Shown here one piece after another: positions 47,601 through 64,000 of a DNA stretch of 64,000 bases. The DNA comes from Moringa oleifera (Eukaryota > Streptophyta > Magnoliopsida > Brassicales > Moringaceae): the NCBI GenBank assembly GCA_021397835.1, contig JAJFZO010000034.1, positions 4,528,501 to 4,592,500 of the forward strand, given 5' to 3'. Below the pieces are notes generated by a model, which was not told the origin of the DNA, made no database searches, and worked only from the letters and a program-made list of their open reading frames with translations. How positions within the stretch are numbered: position 1 is the first letter of the stretch; every line of letters starts with the position of its first letter. The position numbers and the translations under genes are program-made.

Positions 47601-49537
47601 CATCTGCCCAATTTGCAGAATCAAAACCTTTGTACAGAACATCGTCATATCCTCAACAGCAAACACAGCTGCATCACTTCTCCAGTGAACCGATTCTCGT
47701 ACCTAAATCAACTTTTACATCTTTCCCTCCTCCTGGTAGTAGATCTCAGCAGGCTTCACCACGACATCTACATATTCCTTCTCTTGCCACTGGACCTCAA
47801 TTGCCTTTTTCAGCGCCAAACCTATCTCCAGTATCCAATTCTAACCTCCATTTTGCTGGTTTATCACATGGCCTGAATTATGGTGGAAACTTACCTCAGT
47901 TCACCTCTTCTGGTCTTTTATTTAATAGCCAGCCACAAAATCATTGGGTTAACAATGGCCTTTTACACGGGGATCATTCTGGCCTCTTAAATAGTCTTTT
48001 GAAACAACAGTTACCTCATCAGAATGGCCTAATGTCACAACAGTTAATATCACCGCAGAAGCAGTTGCAGCAGCAGAGGCTACACCATCCAGTTCAATCA
48101 TCTTTTGCTCACTTTGCCGCACTGCAGTCTCAACTATATAACACTCATCCTTCGTCATCCCATAAGATGCCTCATGGAGTAGGTGATGTAAGAGATCAAA
48201 GAGTTAAATCATCTCGAGGCAGACAAAATAACCGTTTCTCTCAACAGGGCTCTGATACTGGTAGCCAGAGAAGTGATAGTGGGTTGCACTTTAGATCCAA
48301 GTATATGACAGCCGAAGAGATTGAGAGTATTCTCAAAATGCAGCATGCTGCTACACATAGCAATGACCCCTACATAGATGATTATTACCATCAAGCTCGT
48401 CTTGCCAAGAAGTCTTCTGGGTTGAGGATGAAACTTCATTTTTATCCATCTCACTTGAAGGAGCTCCCTTCTCGAGGCCGTAATAGTACAGAACATCATC
48501 CACATGTCCATGTTGATGCTCTTGGAAAGATTTCCCTCTCCTCTGTACGTAGGCCTCGCTCCCTACTTGAAGTTGACTCTCCTTCTGGTTCTATCGATGG
48601 AAGCTCTGAGCAGAAAGCGTCTGAGAAGCCTCTGGAACAGGAGCCATTACTTGCAGCTAGAATCACCATTGAGGATGGCCTTTGTCTTCTTCTTGATATT
48701 GATGATATTGATCGACTCCTGCAGTTTAGTAAGCCCCAGGATGGTGGGGTTCAGCTCAGGCGGAGACGTCAGATTTTACTGGAAGGTTTAGCAACATCGC
48801 TTCAACTTGTCGATCCATTTAGCCAGACTGGCCAAAAAGTGGGGTTGACTCCCAGGGATGATATTGTGTTCCTACGAATAGTATCTCTTCCAAAGGGCCG
48901 AAAGCTACTCTCCAGGTTTCTGCAGCTTCTCATCCCTGGTAGTGAGCTCACTCGTATTGTATGTATGGCTGTTTTCCGTCACTTGAGGGTTTTGTTTGGT
49001 GGTATTCCCTCTGATACGGGAGCTGCTGAGACAGTCACGAATCTTGCAAAGACAGTTTCAGGGTGTGTTCAAGGCATGGACCTTCATGCAGTTAGTGCTT
49101 GTCTTGCAGCCGTTGTTTGTTCCTCAGAGCAGCCACCACTCCGCCCTCTTGGAAGCCCTGCTGGTGATGGTGCCTCTCTTATTTTGATAGCTCTTCTTGA
49201 AAGGGCAGCTGAACTAACTAATCCTTCAGTCAACTGTGGCAATCCTAGTGATGGTCTGTGGAGAGCTTCATTTGATGAATTTTTTGCTCTCCTTACCAAG
49301 TATTGCCGAAGTAAATATGAAACTATAATTACCCAGAACCAGGCGAGCACAGATGTTTTGGAGTTAGCTATAAAGAGGGAAATGCCTGCTGAGCTTTTAC
49401 GTGTAAGTCTTCGTCACACTACTGAAGACCAGAGGAAATTTTTATTAAAAATTGGTCAGAAATCCATGCCCACCAGTGGATCCAACTCCCATGCCAGGAG
49501 TAGTGGTCAGATAACTTCTGAATCAGTGAGGGGTTAA
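35646..49537 (+). CDS. PAT1: PAT1-type mRNA decapping activator (topoisomerase II-associated PAT1 family), 5 coding exons
   Basis: Coding exons 35646-35697, 36306-36457, 42783-42839, 46022-46097 and 47487-49537 total 2388 bases (795 residues plus stop), all with GT-AG borders; Arabidopsis PAT1 is about the same length. The N-terminus has the conserved [11 protein letters not shown] block (21-31) and an acidic segment with [16 protein letters not shown]. The next part is Pro/Gln/Ser-rich and low complexity (about 120-290), typical of P-body proteins. A conserved central stretch includes [20 protein letters not shown] and [18 protein letters not shown]. From about residue 500 the helical C-terminal domain ([41 protein letters not shown]) would bind LSM1-7 and DCP2. 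It promotes decapping of deadenylated mRNA in cytoplasmic P-bodies. Introns 2 (6.3 kb) and 3 (3.2 kb) are large and repeat-bearing. Confidence 0.95.
36550..37430 (-). mobile_element. Antisense 3' fragment of a LINE in intron 2 of PAT1
   Basis: On the minus strand, [20 protein letters not shown] followed by IDNLKK and [12 protein letters not shown] (about 37110-36985) is the zf-RVT signature of plant L1 LINEs. It is preceded by a [15 protein letters not shown] segment (about 37310-37260). A (CT)n tract at 36787-36808 and a T-rich stretch near 36550 lie at its 3' side. It is 5'-truncated and its frame is broken. The borders are approximate. Confidence 0.78.
38520..38830 (+). repeat. Dispersed repeat, copy A, in PAT1 intron 2
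   Basis: Shares ordered blocks with 40495-40790: AGAACATAAA, TCTCAAA near TTCAAAATTA, GTCATTAC/GTCATAAG, AATGACCTAAATGTTTATAG versus AATAACCTAGGTGTTTGTAG, then CTAGAAACAAG versus TTAGAAATAGG, and AAAGGAAA. The spacing is similar, so the two are diverged copies of one family, possibly solo LTRs or a pair of LTRs. It is not coding. Confidence 0.55.
40495..40790 (+). repeat. Dispersed repeat, copy B, in PAT1 intron 2
   Basis: Direct-orientation partner of 38520-38830, about 1.97 kb downstream in the same intron; the shared blocks are listed under copy A. No retroelement protein was recognised in the 1.7 kb between the copies, so an LTR pair is possible but unproven. Confidence 0.55.
43972..44023. 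repeat. (TAA)n(TAG)n trinucleotide microsatellite in PAT1 intron 3
   Basis: About eight TAA units run into six TAG units, then TAATAACAACAATA. It explains a Leu-rich open frame on the minus strand that is not a gene. Confidence 0.9.
45328..45740 (+). repeat. Tandem duplication of a ~212 bp unit in PAT1 intron 3
   Basis: Unit 1 (45328-45539) and unit 2 (45540-about 45740) both begin AATAAAATTTGCACTTT. Both contain CTCCTAGTTTTCACACGAGT and then TGTGAATTTCATGGGGTCTA in the same order, and both end in GTGGGCATATTATTTTGTT. Differences are few, so the duplication is fairly recent. It does not touch an exon; exon 4 begins at 46022. Confidence 0.92.
46294..46376. repeat. Homopolymer-rich stretch (T, G, T runs) in PAT1 intron 4
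   Basis: T-rich runs, then about ten G (46317-46326), and another run of about 14 T further on (about 46362-46376). Prone to sequencing and replication slippage. Confidence 0.8.
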
Positions 49538-50902
49538 TAGCAGAGGAACCGAAGTTACCTGTGTTATCAGTAGTTCTCTGGGCATCATAGAGTGAACTTG
49601 GGCAAGAGACGGGGTGGGTGTACTGGAGCCCAGGAGTGTGCATCTGTTGTAGGAATTTGTTTAAGGGTTCAGCGATATATGTTTTATTTTGTCTTTTAAA
49701 AAGAGTTCTTTTGATACTTCTAGAACTTATAGCCAATGCTTAAATGTGTCTGTGATGAAAATTATGGATGGGAGTTTGAGGAGCTTTATTTTAGTGCTCT
49801 GTGTTGAAACTCCAAAGGAAACAGCAAAGCGTAGGGCATAGGAGATGGGGAATAGGTGATGTACAGAGTGGTGTTTCATGGAACCTTCAGAACACTCCTT
49901 TGTTCCATATTGTTCACTTCCAGGGACAGCACTGTTTACTTTCCAGGAGAAGGATTATCGGAGCAGATGTCTGGATACTGACAGGTTCAAGAAGATTAAT
50001 CTCTGAACAATGATAAACAGTAACATAATTGTCAGATCAATTGTTGATCTCCGAGGGATTTCAGCTGCCAAACTTTTCCTTCCTCTCTTTCGTGATCTTT
50101 TAATATGAAGGGCTGTTCAAGATTGATGGATATAAGAGCAGCAGCTCGAGGTGGCATGTGGAGGCTGCCGAATTTGTGCTATGCTATGTAACATTGAATT
50201 GTATGTATAATATTATGCTTGTGAAGGCAGATATGCTGACTATTTGACTCAATTGTTATGTGCTTATTCTGGCTCATATTATGTTCATTTGGAATTTTTT
50301 GTCTAGGATGCCAGATCATCCTAATAATCTTTTAAGAGGAAGCTGCTCTTGTTTAATGTTATGGTAATGAGCATGAGTCATTAAATAACAACTTGCTCAT
50401 CATCTTAACACTGTTGGAGAAATCTCAATTTTATTTGGTGTTTAAATTTAATCTTTTTTCTCACAGAAGCTTCAGTTTGATTAAAATGATCCAACTTTAG
50501 CTTAAAGATAATGAAACAAGCTTTTAGCACCCGAATTTGATCATTTTTAGACAATGGTAATTGAGAATCATCACCTTAAATTTGTCTATCTTTCATGTTA
50601 CCAGACCTTTTAATTCACACGGGCCGTAACTTTAATCCGTACAGACTGATCTTGAAAAACTCAGAAAAAGAAAGTGGAGAAGAGACAAACCCAACCCGTT
50701 TTAATCGACCCGAACAGACCCGACCGGGTTTAAAGTATCTCGCTGTTGTCTTAAAGGAATGTGCTTCTTACAAGTTCTTCTTCACCCGCGTTAGAAGTGT
50801 AAAACCCTAACTCCTGGCCTTGGGGTTTCTCTCGGTCTCCTCCCTATTGCCCTGAAGCCCAAAGCCTTTAATCTCAGTTTCTACCTCAAAAGTTCGTCCA
50901 AA
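49538..50902. other. PAT1 3' UTR and the PAT1-RH53 intergenic region
   Basis: The sequence just after the PAT1 stop has genic composition to about 50240 and is probably 3' UTR. The remainder holds the RH53 promoter. Composition rises in GC from about 50590. There is no further gene in the 1.37 kb between the two coding regions. Confidence 0.55.
50802..50810 (+). promoter_or_regulatory. Telo-box upstream of the RH53-like gene
   Basis: AAACCCTAA lies 92 bases before the helicase start codon. The same element is present twice upstream of PAT1. Confidence 0.55.
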
Positions 50903-56495
<5,593 letters not shown>

Positions 56496-57103
56496 CTGGA
56501 GCCGCTTCTGAGTTTATTTTTGGAGGTAAACTTAATTTTCTTTGCAGTGGACACTTGAGGTATACTTAATTTTTTCTCATACGTGTTTTGGCCCGTGAAC
56601 TCTTAAGAGGCATGTATGCCATTCTTATCTATGAGAACCATGTTGCCATCTTTATTCTTTATTTTAAATCTACTTGTGCTCTAGATGACTAAACAAAGTG
56701 GGAAATAGGAACTATTCTCATGAAACGATGCTTAATGAAATATTGAAAGACTGGAATTAGTGGATGTTTATTTGTTCATGTAGCAGTTGCTAGAGATTAG
56801 GAAACAGAAGGAATTAACCGAGATGGTGCAGCTTTAGTCGAGGGAATTGAGAAGACATTTCGACTAGTCAATTAGGTGTCACCACTTTTGTAGGGTTTGC
56901 AAAAAGGAGTTGGAAGCCATTGATGGCAGGCTGAATGTTGAACCTAGTGGTCTTGTCTCTAGTTGCATGATGGAGGTGAGGTTAGGGTTAGATCTCTTTA
57001 TTGTCTATCAAGAGACTTTGGACAGTGGATTATAGAATGGCTGGATTTCTGGTATGTGATAAATCTGCATTTTCTTATTGCAAGGAGGTGAGAACTTTGC
57101 CTT

Positions 57104-57128
57104 CTACTACTACTACTACTACTACTAC

Positions 57129-57175
<47 letters not shown>
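57104..57175. repeat. (CTA)n(ATA)n trinucleotide microsatellite
   Basis: About nine CTA units followed by about fifteen AAT/TAA units. It gives rise to spurious poly-Asn and poly-Ile frames. Confidence 0.95.
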
Positions 57176-57176
<1 letters not shown>

Positions 57177-57667
57177 GAACTTCACCTGCTCCAAAATGAG
57201 TAAGAGCTTCCCCACAAGAGGAACTTGGGGCCCATAAAGATGCATATATGGGGGACCATGGTTTAATTTGTGAGCAAATATTCATTATTTTGAGCCAAAT
57301 GCCTTCAAATTGGAAAAAGAGGTAAACAAAATTCTAATAGCTTGTAAAACTCATTGTATTTGGCATTAAATTCTAGTAGTTCTATCTTTTTTTATGTATT
57401 CTTATGCTATACTGGTACTGAGTGTAACATTGAGGAAAGCATACCTTGCTTTATTTGTATTATGGCTGCTACTTTCTTTGGTACATTAGCAGTGGGATTA
57501 CAGTTCTTCTCAGGTTCTCAAGTTTCATAATTCATTAGAAATAGGCACCTTAATTCGGATGAGCCCTCCAATTGGTAATGACTTTGAGCACCTTTACGGG
57601 TATCTTTAGCTTTTGCCTACCTAAGAGTAGCAGTGTCTTTAGCTTTTGCTTACCAAGGAGTCAGCAG

Positions 57668-57687
57668 TCTCTCTCTCTCTCTCTCTC
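57668..57687. repeat. (CT)n microsatellite
   Basis: About ten CT dinucleotides within a pyrimidine-rich stretch (57660-57725). Confidence 0.85.
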
Positions 57688-60000
57688 ACCTCCCTCCATC
57701 CCTCTCACTCCTTTCCTCTCCCTTAATATTTTTCACTTTCAGCTTGGTTCATTCCTATTTTATAAATTGTAACTTATTGAATGTATAGAGAAAACTATCA
57801 TGGCTATTTTCTTGGAGATGAAAGCTTCCAAGATTGCTGAAATACAATCTAGCTTACATTTAGTTTGACTCTCATTTGAAATAATTACACTTAAAGGAAA
57901 AGACAGACTAGTGCTTTGAAAGTTTAAGCCATGGATTGACAGATTGAATTTATGCACTAATGCTATATCTTGTTGAGAATTTGCATTCTAAACCCATTCT
58001 CTTCAGTATCAATAAGATTAATTGTAATAATGTCATATACATATTCTGAAAATGAAATGCAGAAACAAATTCCAGTCAAACTACTGAAACAGAACTGGGT
58101 ACATGAATGCTTTGCTTCACTTTTGTATTGAAAGAATAGGACTTCTTGATTCTTGAATCTAATTTATCGAAAATCTGTCCAGTAAAATAGACTAATCATG
58201 AATCTCCCGAATTGTAGATACAAGTATTGCATATAGAGCTATTGGAACAGCCATCAAAGGAGTTGGGATTGTTCCCTCCGAGGAGCTACTTTTAACTTTG
58301 AATTGAGTGGTTTCAATAAATGTCCAACAGTGTGGCCCAGACCTGGATCTAATTCTTGAATTTTCCAAAGAAAACATTAATCCACTTTTGAGTTAGATTG
58401 GATTTTTTATTCAAATAGAGAGTAACTCTTTACTTCTGTTGGCAAAGGTGGTTGGAGCATTCCTATTGATTACTTATGTCATAAAGCCTTGAGTCTGTGA
58501 TCCAATCACCTCGACTTGAATTATTTGGTGGTTCCTTTTTCTTTTTCTTAGTTTCTATTGTTTGCTTGGATTTAGGTGCAGTTCAGAAAACACACAAAAA
58601 CATGAGACACATACGTGTCGATGTTCGCACTCGGAATTTAGTATATCGTAATGAGAGTGGGATTACCAAGTGCACTGGCTAATAACTTTAGTTATGAGCA
58701 GGAACTTGTTATTGGACTGTTTTTATAAGTGTAATCCACTCAAAGCTTTAATTGAGAATGGGGTGTTGAAAACAAATCAAAATAAATGTGAGAATAGTGG
58801 ATATGTCCATAGTGTCTTCTGCATGCTGCTTGCAAGTTTATGTGCAGTGGCTACTTAAATTAAAAGCATCCTCACTAATAGGATGAGAACCTAACAATCA
58901 ATTTGCTAAGTGACATATGATCCATGGTTTACCCGTCGTGGTTTTGTTTGTGATTGCATTGTATGGCATATGAATTTGTGGTTTCATAAGTATGTATTAT
59001 TGAATGGCAGGGAAGGTGGCTGTGAGAGGTTGCTGCTGAAAATGGATACCTAGTAATGGTTACTTTCTTTGTCACATACTATTCGGGAAGGGGCTGAATT
59101 GCTTGGTGGTGTTTGCCACTTGTGTGGGAGTTGGAGATGTTTCTAGTTATTTCAAGGTGATAGTTAATGAGCTATTTTGCTATTGATACCACAGTTATAG
59201 CTATTTATCAAGGAAAAAGATGAGCTCATGTTAGAGATCATATATTGTAATAGGGTTTTTAAGTATAATTCATATCAAGTGGTCATCTCTGCCCTCCTCG
59301 TTATCTTTTCCTTTTCCTTTTCCTTTTTTCTTGAAATGTTATTTTTTTGTAGGTTATCATGCTCAGCACTGTTTATGATTCTTTGTTTTCTTAGTTTTTT
59401 GAAATTCGTTGTTTCTGTGTAATATGTTTCAAGACATGAAGTGAAAGAGAAAGTTCCTTCGGACCAGGTTGCCCATTTTGAATGGGTACATTCAAGGATA
59501 ATAATGTTCAGGGATGATTCCTATTTACAGGGAAACAAATCCTTAAGTCACCTGTACGCCAATCATTTTTTCTTGAGTTCTTCAATGTCATTTGTTTATC
59601 ATATTGTCTGTGTTTTTAATTTGACAACTTGCTCAAGAAAAAGCTAACGACTATGTAGCTGGACTTGAGATTTTCCTTTTCTTTGCTCAGTGGATCGGTA
59701 ATATAATGTTGATATTTGGCTTAGTTCATTCAGGGAAATTATCAGCAACTGGGTTTTAGAGTATTATGTCAGCAGATAAGTGGAAAAGGTTCAAAGAGAA
59801 TTCTTTAATTCCTTTTTCAATTGGGTTCAATGAAGGTGGTATAAAAGATTTTAGGCCCACAACTAAAACTTGAAACTTTTCTTTTTCTTTCTATTTTAAA
59901 ATGGTTTTAAAAGTTGCTTTTCTGATATAAATATGTGATGTTGACGGTGTTGCTGTTTTATTTTTTACATTTCAAAAAAGGAACATAAAAATTTTGAGGA

Positions 60001-62689
60001 GATAATTTAATCAATCCCAGTATGATGACTTAAATTGTTTGAAACTTCACAGTACAAGTTGTGTTTTTAGATTATGTTCACTTTTGGGTTAAAATAAAAA
60101 AGTTACATCATTAAAATCTTGATATAAACAACTAAATGAGCATTTTTTAAATCATGAAATCTATTAAACCTATCTTCACAATGAAAATGAATAATGATTT
60201 TTTTTTACAAATTATATGATCAATAATATTTAAAAAAACTAACTCATTTAATTTAAATTCTGCTAATGATGAGATTTATAGCATGAAAACTCAAATGAGA
60301 AAATTTAAGTGATTAATTGTTTTTGGAAGGATAAGATTTATTATATCGTTTCAGTTTGGTAAATATTTGCTTCTGAATTAATGATACATTTTTATGGTAC
60401 TTTCAAGTTCTTTTTTAAGAAAATTCTCTTAAGCCCCTACCAAAAGAATTTGCCCCAATCTTTCAATATTTAGTATACAGCAACAGTAACAATGATATTT
60501 CCTGAACTTGTGAATCTGATGTATTTGAAACTGGAAATCTGCGAAAAAATATTTTATCATGAAACATTGTAATGTTGTGATGTTTATCATCTTCTTTTAA
60601 TAATGAAAGGTCCTAACCTTTCATATTTTCAATATGTTTAAAAGATTTTAAATTGTTTAAATTTTAAGACATATTAATTGCTTTATTTATCGTATCATTA
60701 ATTAATATAATATAATTATATAATATAGTGGAGAACAAAAAATGAAATTTAAAAAATCATTTTTTTATTTTTTATTATAATTTTTTTAAAAATTATAATA
60801 CTTATTTTATAACATATTATTAGTGATTGCTGATTTTTTAGATAGTAGCTGTAATATTTGTTTTTCCAAATTATTAATTGAATTTTATTCTACATTGTTA
60901 TTCTAATATGAAAACTTGTTGGTTTATATATGTTGTTTTCTCAAATTTTATACATACGAAGAAACAATAGAATATCAAAGTTGAAATCACTCTTTCATGT
61001 TTTTGGCATGTTTTTCCAATATATATATATATTGGATTTGCCTTTTTATGAACACGGAGACTGTTCTTTCCATACGAATTGCTATGCTAAATTATATTGT
61101 ATTTTATGTTCTATTTTGCCATAACTTGTATTTGGTTTTGTATTGTTGAAATTCTTTAATGTTTATGAATAGAATTAATTAGTTACCTATGGAGTTTGGT
61201 AAAGCTTATCCTCTATTTAGCTCAAAAAACCATAAGGAAGTTTAAATTCAAAAAGAAAGATGATGTGCTATAAGTTTGTATGTTATAACTTTCTGTTAGT
61301 TTTCCTTTCTATTTAGAAACATAATTGTTACTCAATTTATGACAATTGCTGCCTGTGGTTTTCTTGTAGCTTTTTGGTCTTCTATTATCCTGGTTCTTTG
61401 TCATTTTATTTACTTCATTTCCCATATTCCTTGCTGGCTAATTATATGCAGAATTTTACTAGTAAAATCAGTAATGAATCTGTCCATTTTGTGACTACTT
61501 TTTGTAATGGCTCTATCATCTCTAGTTTACTCTTATTTGCTTTAAAAGTGGATGCTAGTCTGCTACAATTCTATAGTTTCATATTATTTTATTGTTTTAA
61601 TGCTTGTTTTTTTTATAATTAAGATTCATAGATTTATTGTAGGTTTTTTTTCTAGAATTTATTATTATATGTTTTTTACTAGATTATTCTATTATTATTA
61701 TATGTTTGATTATTTTGGTAGTGAACTTGTTAAAATTATAATACCTCTACTTTATCATTTGTCACAATTAACTATAATATTTTTATATTCTTTTCTCCGT
61801 TATAATCTATTTAAAAGATATCTTACATTTACTTTGTAGTTTATTTTTATTTAAATTTTAAATATTGCTTTGAGTTTTATATAATATTATTGTCATGTTC
61901 TCTTTTCTGTTTTGTTCGATGCTATACATACAAGGTAATATGTTGTTGTACCCTTAATGTAATTTCTATTTTATATGTTAGAGATTTCATCTTTAAAAAT
62001 CACACAAAATTTGAATTAATATTACGAGTAGCAACTATTTATTGTAAACATTAGATTTTCTTTTTTTTTAAATACATATTTGTTTTAATGTGTTTTTTCT
62101 AATAATATAATTTTGTGTTGTTTCATTTCATGATTTACTATGTTTTGTTTATTGTTTAAATAAAGGAATATTATCATTTTTAATTACTCCATTTTTTTAA
62201 ATATCAATGATAAAAATATTTGTTTAGTAAATAATGTGACAAATTCTATACTTAAAAAGTATTTCTTGAGTTTTACCGTGAACGAAGCCGATTTGAGCAT
62301 AATATTAAGCACCTAAAACATCATTGAATGATTGGGAAAATCTAAGATTATGTTACTTGGTGGGAAAAAATTAATTATTTGGAATGCTTCATTTTCTTTT
62401 AAATCAAAGAAAAATCTACTAAGTTTTAGAAATATAAAGCAAAATGGTTATTACATCGAAATTTTTAATTAAACGCAAATGTAAAATATTTCTGCGTTAT
62501 ATCTATTTTTTTTCTAGAAGATATATGTTTACTAAAAAGGTTGTCTACTTTTTTCTTGTGATTTATCTTGCACATATATTGATATAAATGAGAAAAATGC
62601 TATAAAAAATTAGAAGTTTACTAATCCCAAGTCAATTGTGATATATATATATATATTTTAAGAATTCATATGGACATCCATTAAAGATT
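60001..62689. other. AT-rich spacer without recognisable genes
   Basis: Increasingly AT-rich, with a short (AT)n run at 62641-62656. No protein domain or RNA gene was seen. Part of it may belong to the copia relic that follows. Confidence 0.5.
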
Positions 62690-63270
62690 TAGAATATTAT
62701 TCAATTTGATGATTTTCTCATATGCTTCTTATTCATAAAAGAATTTGTTATTAAAAAAGTTGATATTGAATTCTTTGCATTTCTAGATTCATCATGTGGG
62801 TTTATTTACCCATCATGTGAATCATTTAAATATTTATGATTATTAATAGATGCACGTACTAGATGATATCATGTTCATTTGTTATCTACTCAATAATGTG
62901 ACATTTGCGAGATTACTATAAATAATTTATTTAGAAATTTCACTTTCATATTATACAATGAAATTCATTTTAATAATATTGGTGAATTTATCTCTGAAGC
63001 ATTTAATGATTATTGATTAACAATTGAAATAACAGTTGAGCACGCTTTCGCCTGTGTGCATGCACAAAATGATTTAACAAAATCGTTTATTAAGTATCTT
63101 TAATTAATTGCTAAATCATTACTTATGAAAATCCAATTCTTTATCTTTACTTGGGGATATGCAATTTTATATGGAGTGATGTTTGTTCACATTGCAAACA
63201 TCATATATTAATTACTTTTCCATTGCAACCAACTATTGGCAAACGGTTTAATATTTTAGAAAAAAAAATT
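62690..63270 (+). pseudogene. Decayed Ty1-copia integrase fragment
   Basis: Plus-strand traces of the integrase core follow one another with stops and frameshifts: a CGFIYPSCESFKYL-like block (about 62795-62840), LLIDARTR (about 62840-62865), NNIGEFISEAFNDY (about 62975-63015), ITVEHAFACVHAQNDL (about 63030-63075) and LLMKIQFFIFTWGYAILYG (about 63118-63175). These correspond to the copia DDE-integrase order (GPI..PP, DNAGEF, VEH..AHVHTQNG, WGHAILHAA). Its orientation is opposite to that of the copia element at 24185-28903, and the sequence type differs. The LTRs are not visible. Confidence 0.7.
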
Positions 63271-63789
63271 ATATAGCTTTTCGTATAGGTTAATTATAGA
63301 GTAACTAAAAGTTTTGAGTTCTTTTAGCTTTTTTTATTTACTTTCAAACAAAAGTATCCTTCTTAGCCAAAACAAGTTATGCGATATGATATTGATTTGA
63401 AAGCCACTAAACCACTAAATCTTTTTTTTTTCTTTAATGCATATAAAAAACTTTTTCTCATTTTCTCTCACATTCTCAAGAAACCTGCAACATATTACTT
63501 CATTTTGACATTTAGTTGTCCTTACAAGTTTTAGCACATTTATTTTTTGATCATTTGTTACAACTATACATGAGCTTATGTTGAGTGGTATTTTGTTTTT
63601 TGTTTTACATGGTGATTGAAGTTGGGTGTGAAGTTTAGGTTTATTTTTTATTTTTTTCATGGTTTGTTTTTCCATACAAACTAAGAAATTTATGAACAAA
63701 GTATGCATTATGGTTTTGTCTACTTTTGGTAGGGTTGCGTTTGTGCCTAGAACTATTTTCAAGACACTATAACTAAATTCTTCATGTAG

Positions 63790-64000
63790 TTGAGCTAAAT
63801 TATTGACATTGGCGAGCTTAATTGTTGCATTTTGTTAAGTTACATTTTGTTTTTTGTCAAGCTAAATTTTGGTTTATATTGAGATAAATTTGTGCCTTCT
63901 CTTTAGATAAAATTTTTACTTTGTTGAGCTGAATTTGTTTGTCGAGCTATTTACTTATATGCATTGTTGAGTTGAATTAGTGATATTGTCGAGCTGAATA
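63790..64000 (+). repeat. Array of short degenerate repeats with core TTGAGCTGAATT / GTCGAGCTGAAT
   Basis: About eight imperfect copies occur in 210 bases: TTGAGCTAAAT (63790), GCGAGCTTAATT (63812), GTCAAGCTAAATT (63856), TTGAGATAAATTT (63889), TTGAGCTGAATTT (63924), GTCGAGCTATTT (63941), TTGAGTTGAATTA (63966) and GTCGAGCTGAATA (63988). Spacing is irregular, about 17 to 45 bases. The array runs off the right edge. It is downstream of the copia integrase relic; the origin is unknown. Confidence 0.6.

Larger units (their letters stand above)
56496..60000. other. 3' flank of the RH53-like gene and gene-free spacer
   Basis: The first part is probably 3' UTR. The rest is of mixed composition with two microsatellites (57104-57175 and about 57668-57687). 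Short open frames, the longest about 95 codons, come from simple repeats or show no domain. Confidence 0.5.

Noticed and set aside
47949..49350. Several antisense and alternate-frame ORFs of 60-100 codons inside the last PAT1 exon
   Set aside because: They overlap a clearly conserved long exon and show no domains; shadows of the real frame.
56998..57285. Frames with poly-Ile/poly-Ser (minus) and poly-Thr/poly-Asn (plus)
   Set aside because: Both are read-outs of the trinucleotide repeat at 57104-57175.
63415..63762. 115-codon minus-strand frame near the right end
   Set aside because: Lys/Asn/Ile-rich composition typical of AT-rich chance frames; no domain recognised and it overlaps retroelement debris.

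Overview
This is nuclear DNA from a flowering plant, almost certainly a eudicot and probably a rosid. The evidence is split genes with GT-AG introns, long AT-rich intergenic stretches, a PLS-class pentatricopeptide repeat (PPR) gene, a JAZ/TIFY repressor, and plant LINE, Ty1-copia and CACTA relics. The species cannot be fixed from sequence alone. Almost all apparent open frames outside the five genes below are chance frames or transposon debris.

Layout: (1) 2-1906, minus strand: a PPR gene whose 3' part runs off the left edge. (2) 1907-4648: AT-rich spacer with a roughly 440 bp fold-back element at 3873-4312. (3) 4649-19654, plus strand: an eight-exon gene for a MAPR4/neudesin-like haem-binding protein (242 aa assembled). 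Its intron 5 holds a nearly complete but dead L1-type LINE with a 14 bp target-site duplication, and its intron 7 holds a second LINE fragment. (4) 19655-23356: spacer with two clusters of CACGTG G-boxes, then a TATA box and an upstream ORF. (5) 23357-23913, plus strand: a three-exon JAZ8-like repressor (115 aa) with an LxLxL EAR motif, a divergent TIFY core and no canonical LPIARR degron. (6) 24185-28903: a decayed Ty1-copia element on the minus strand with two recognisable LTRs. (7) 30450-33374: a CACTA (En/Spm) remnant. (8) 35646-49537, plus strand: PAT1, the mRNA-decapping activator (795 aa, five coding exons). Its very long introns hold an antisense LINE fragment, a dispersed repeat pair and a 212 bp tandem duplication. 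(9) 50903-56495, plus strand: a mitochondrial-type DEAD-box RNA helicase of the RH53/PMH2 group (660 aa, seven exons) with a Gly/Phe/Ser/Arg-rich tail. (10) 56496-64000: gene-poor, with simple repeats, a decayed copia integrase on the plus strand and an array of short GAGCT-containing repeats that runs off the right edge.

The genes form no operon-like unit. PAT1 and RH53 are same-strand neighbours that both act in RNA metabolism and both carry telo-box (AAACCCTAA) sequences upstream. The JAZ8-like gene is the locus with the clearest regulatory logic: G-boxes are the binding site of MYC2-type factors that JAZ proteins repress, so a feedback loop is plausible. All exon structures were built by hand from splice signals, reading frame and remembered family similarity. 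They sum to exact in-frame coding sequences, but no alignment or transcript data were available. I found no convincing previously undescribed system.
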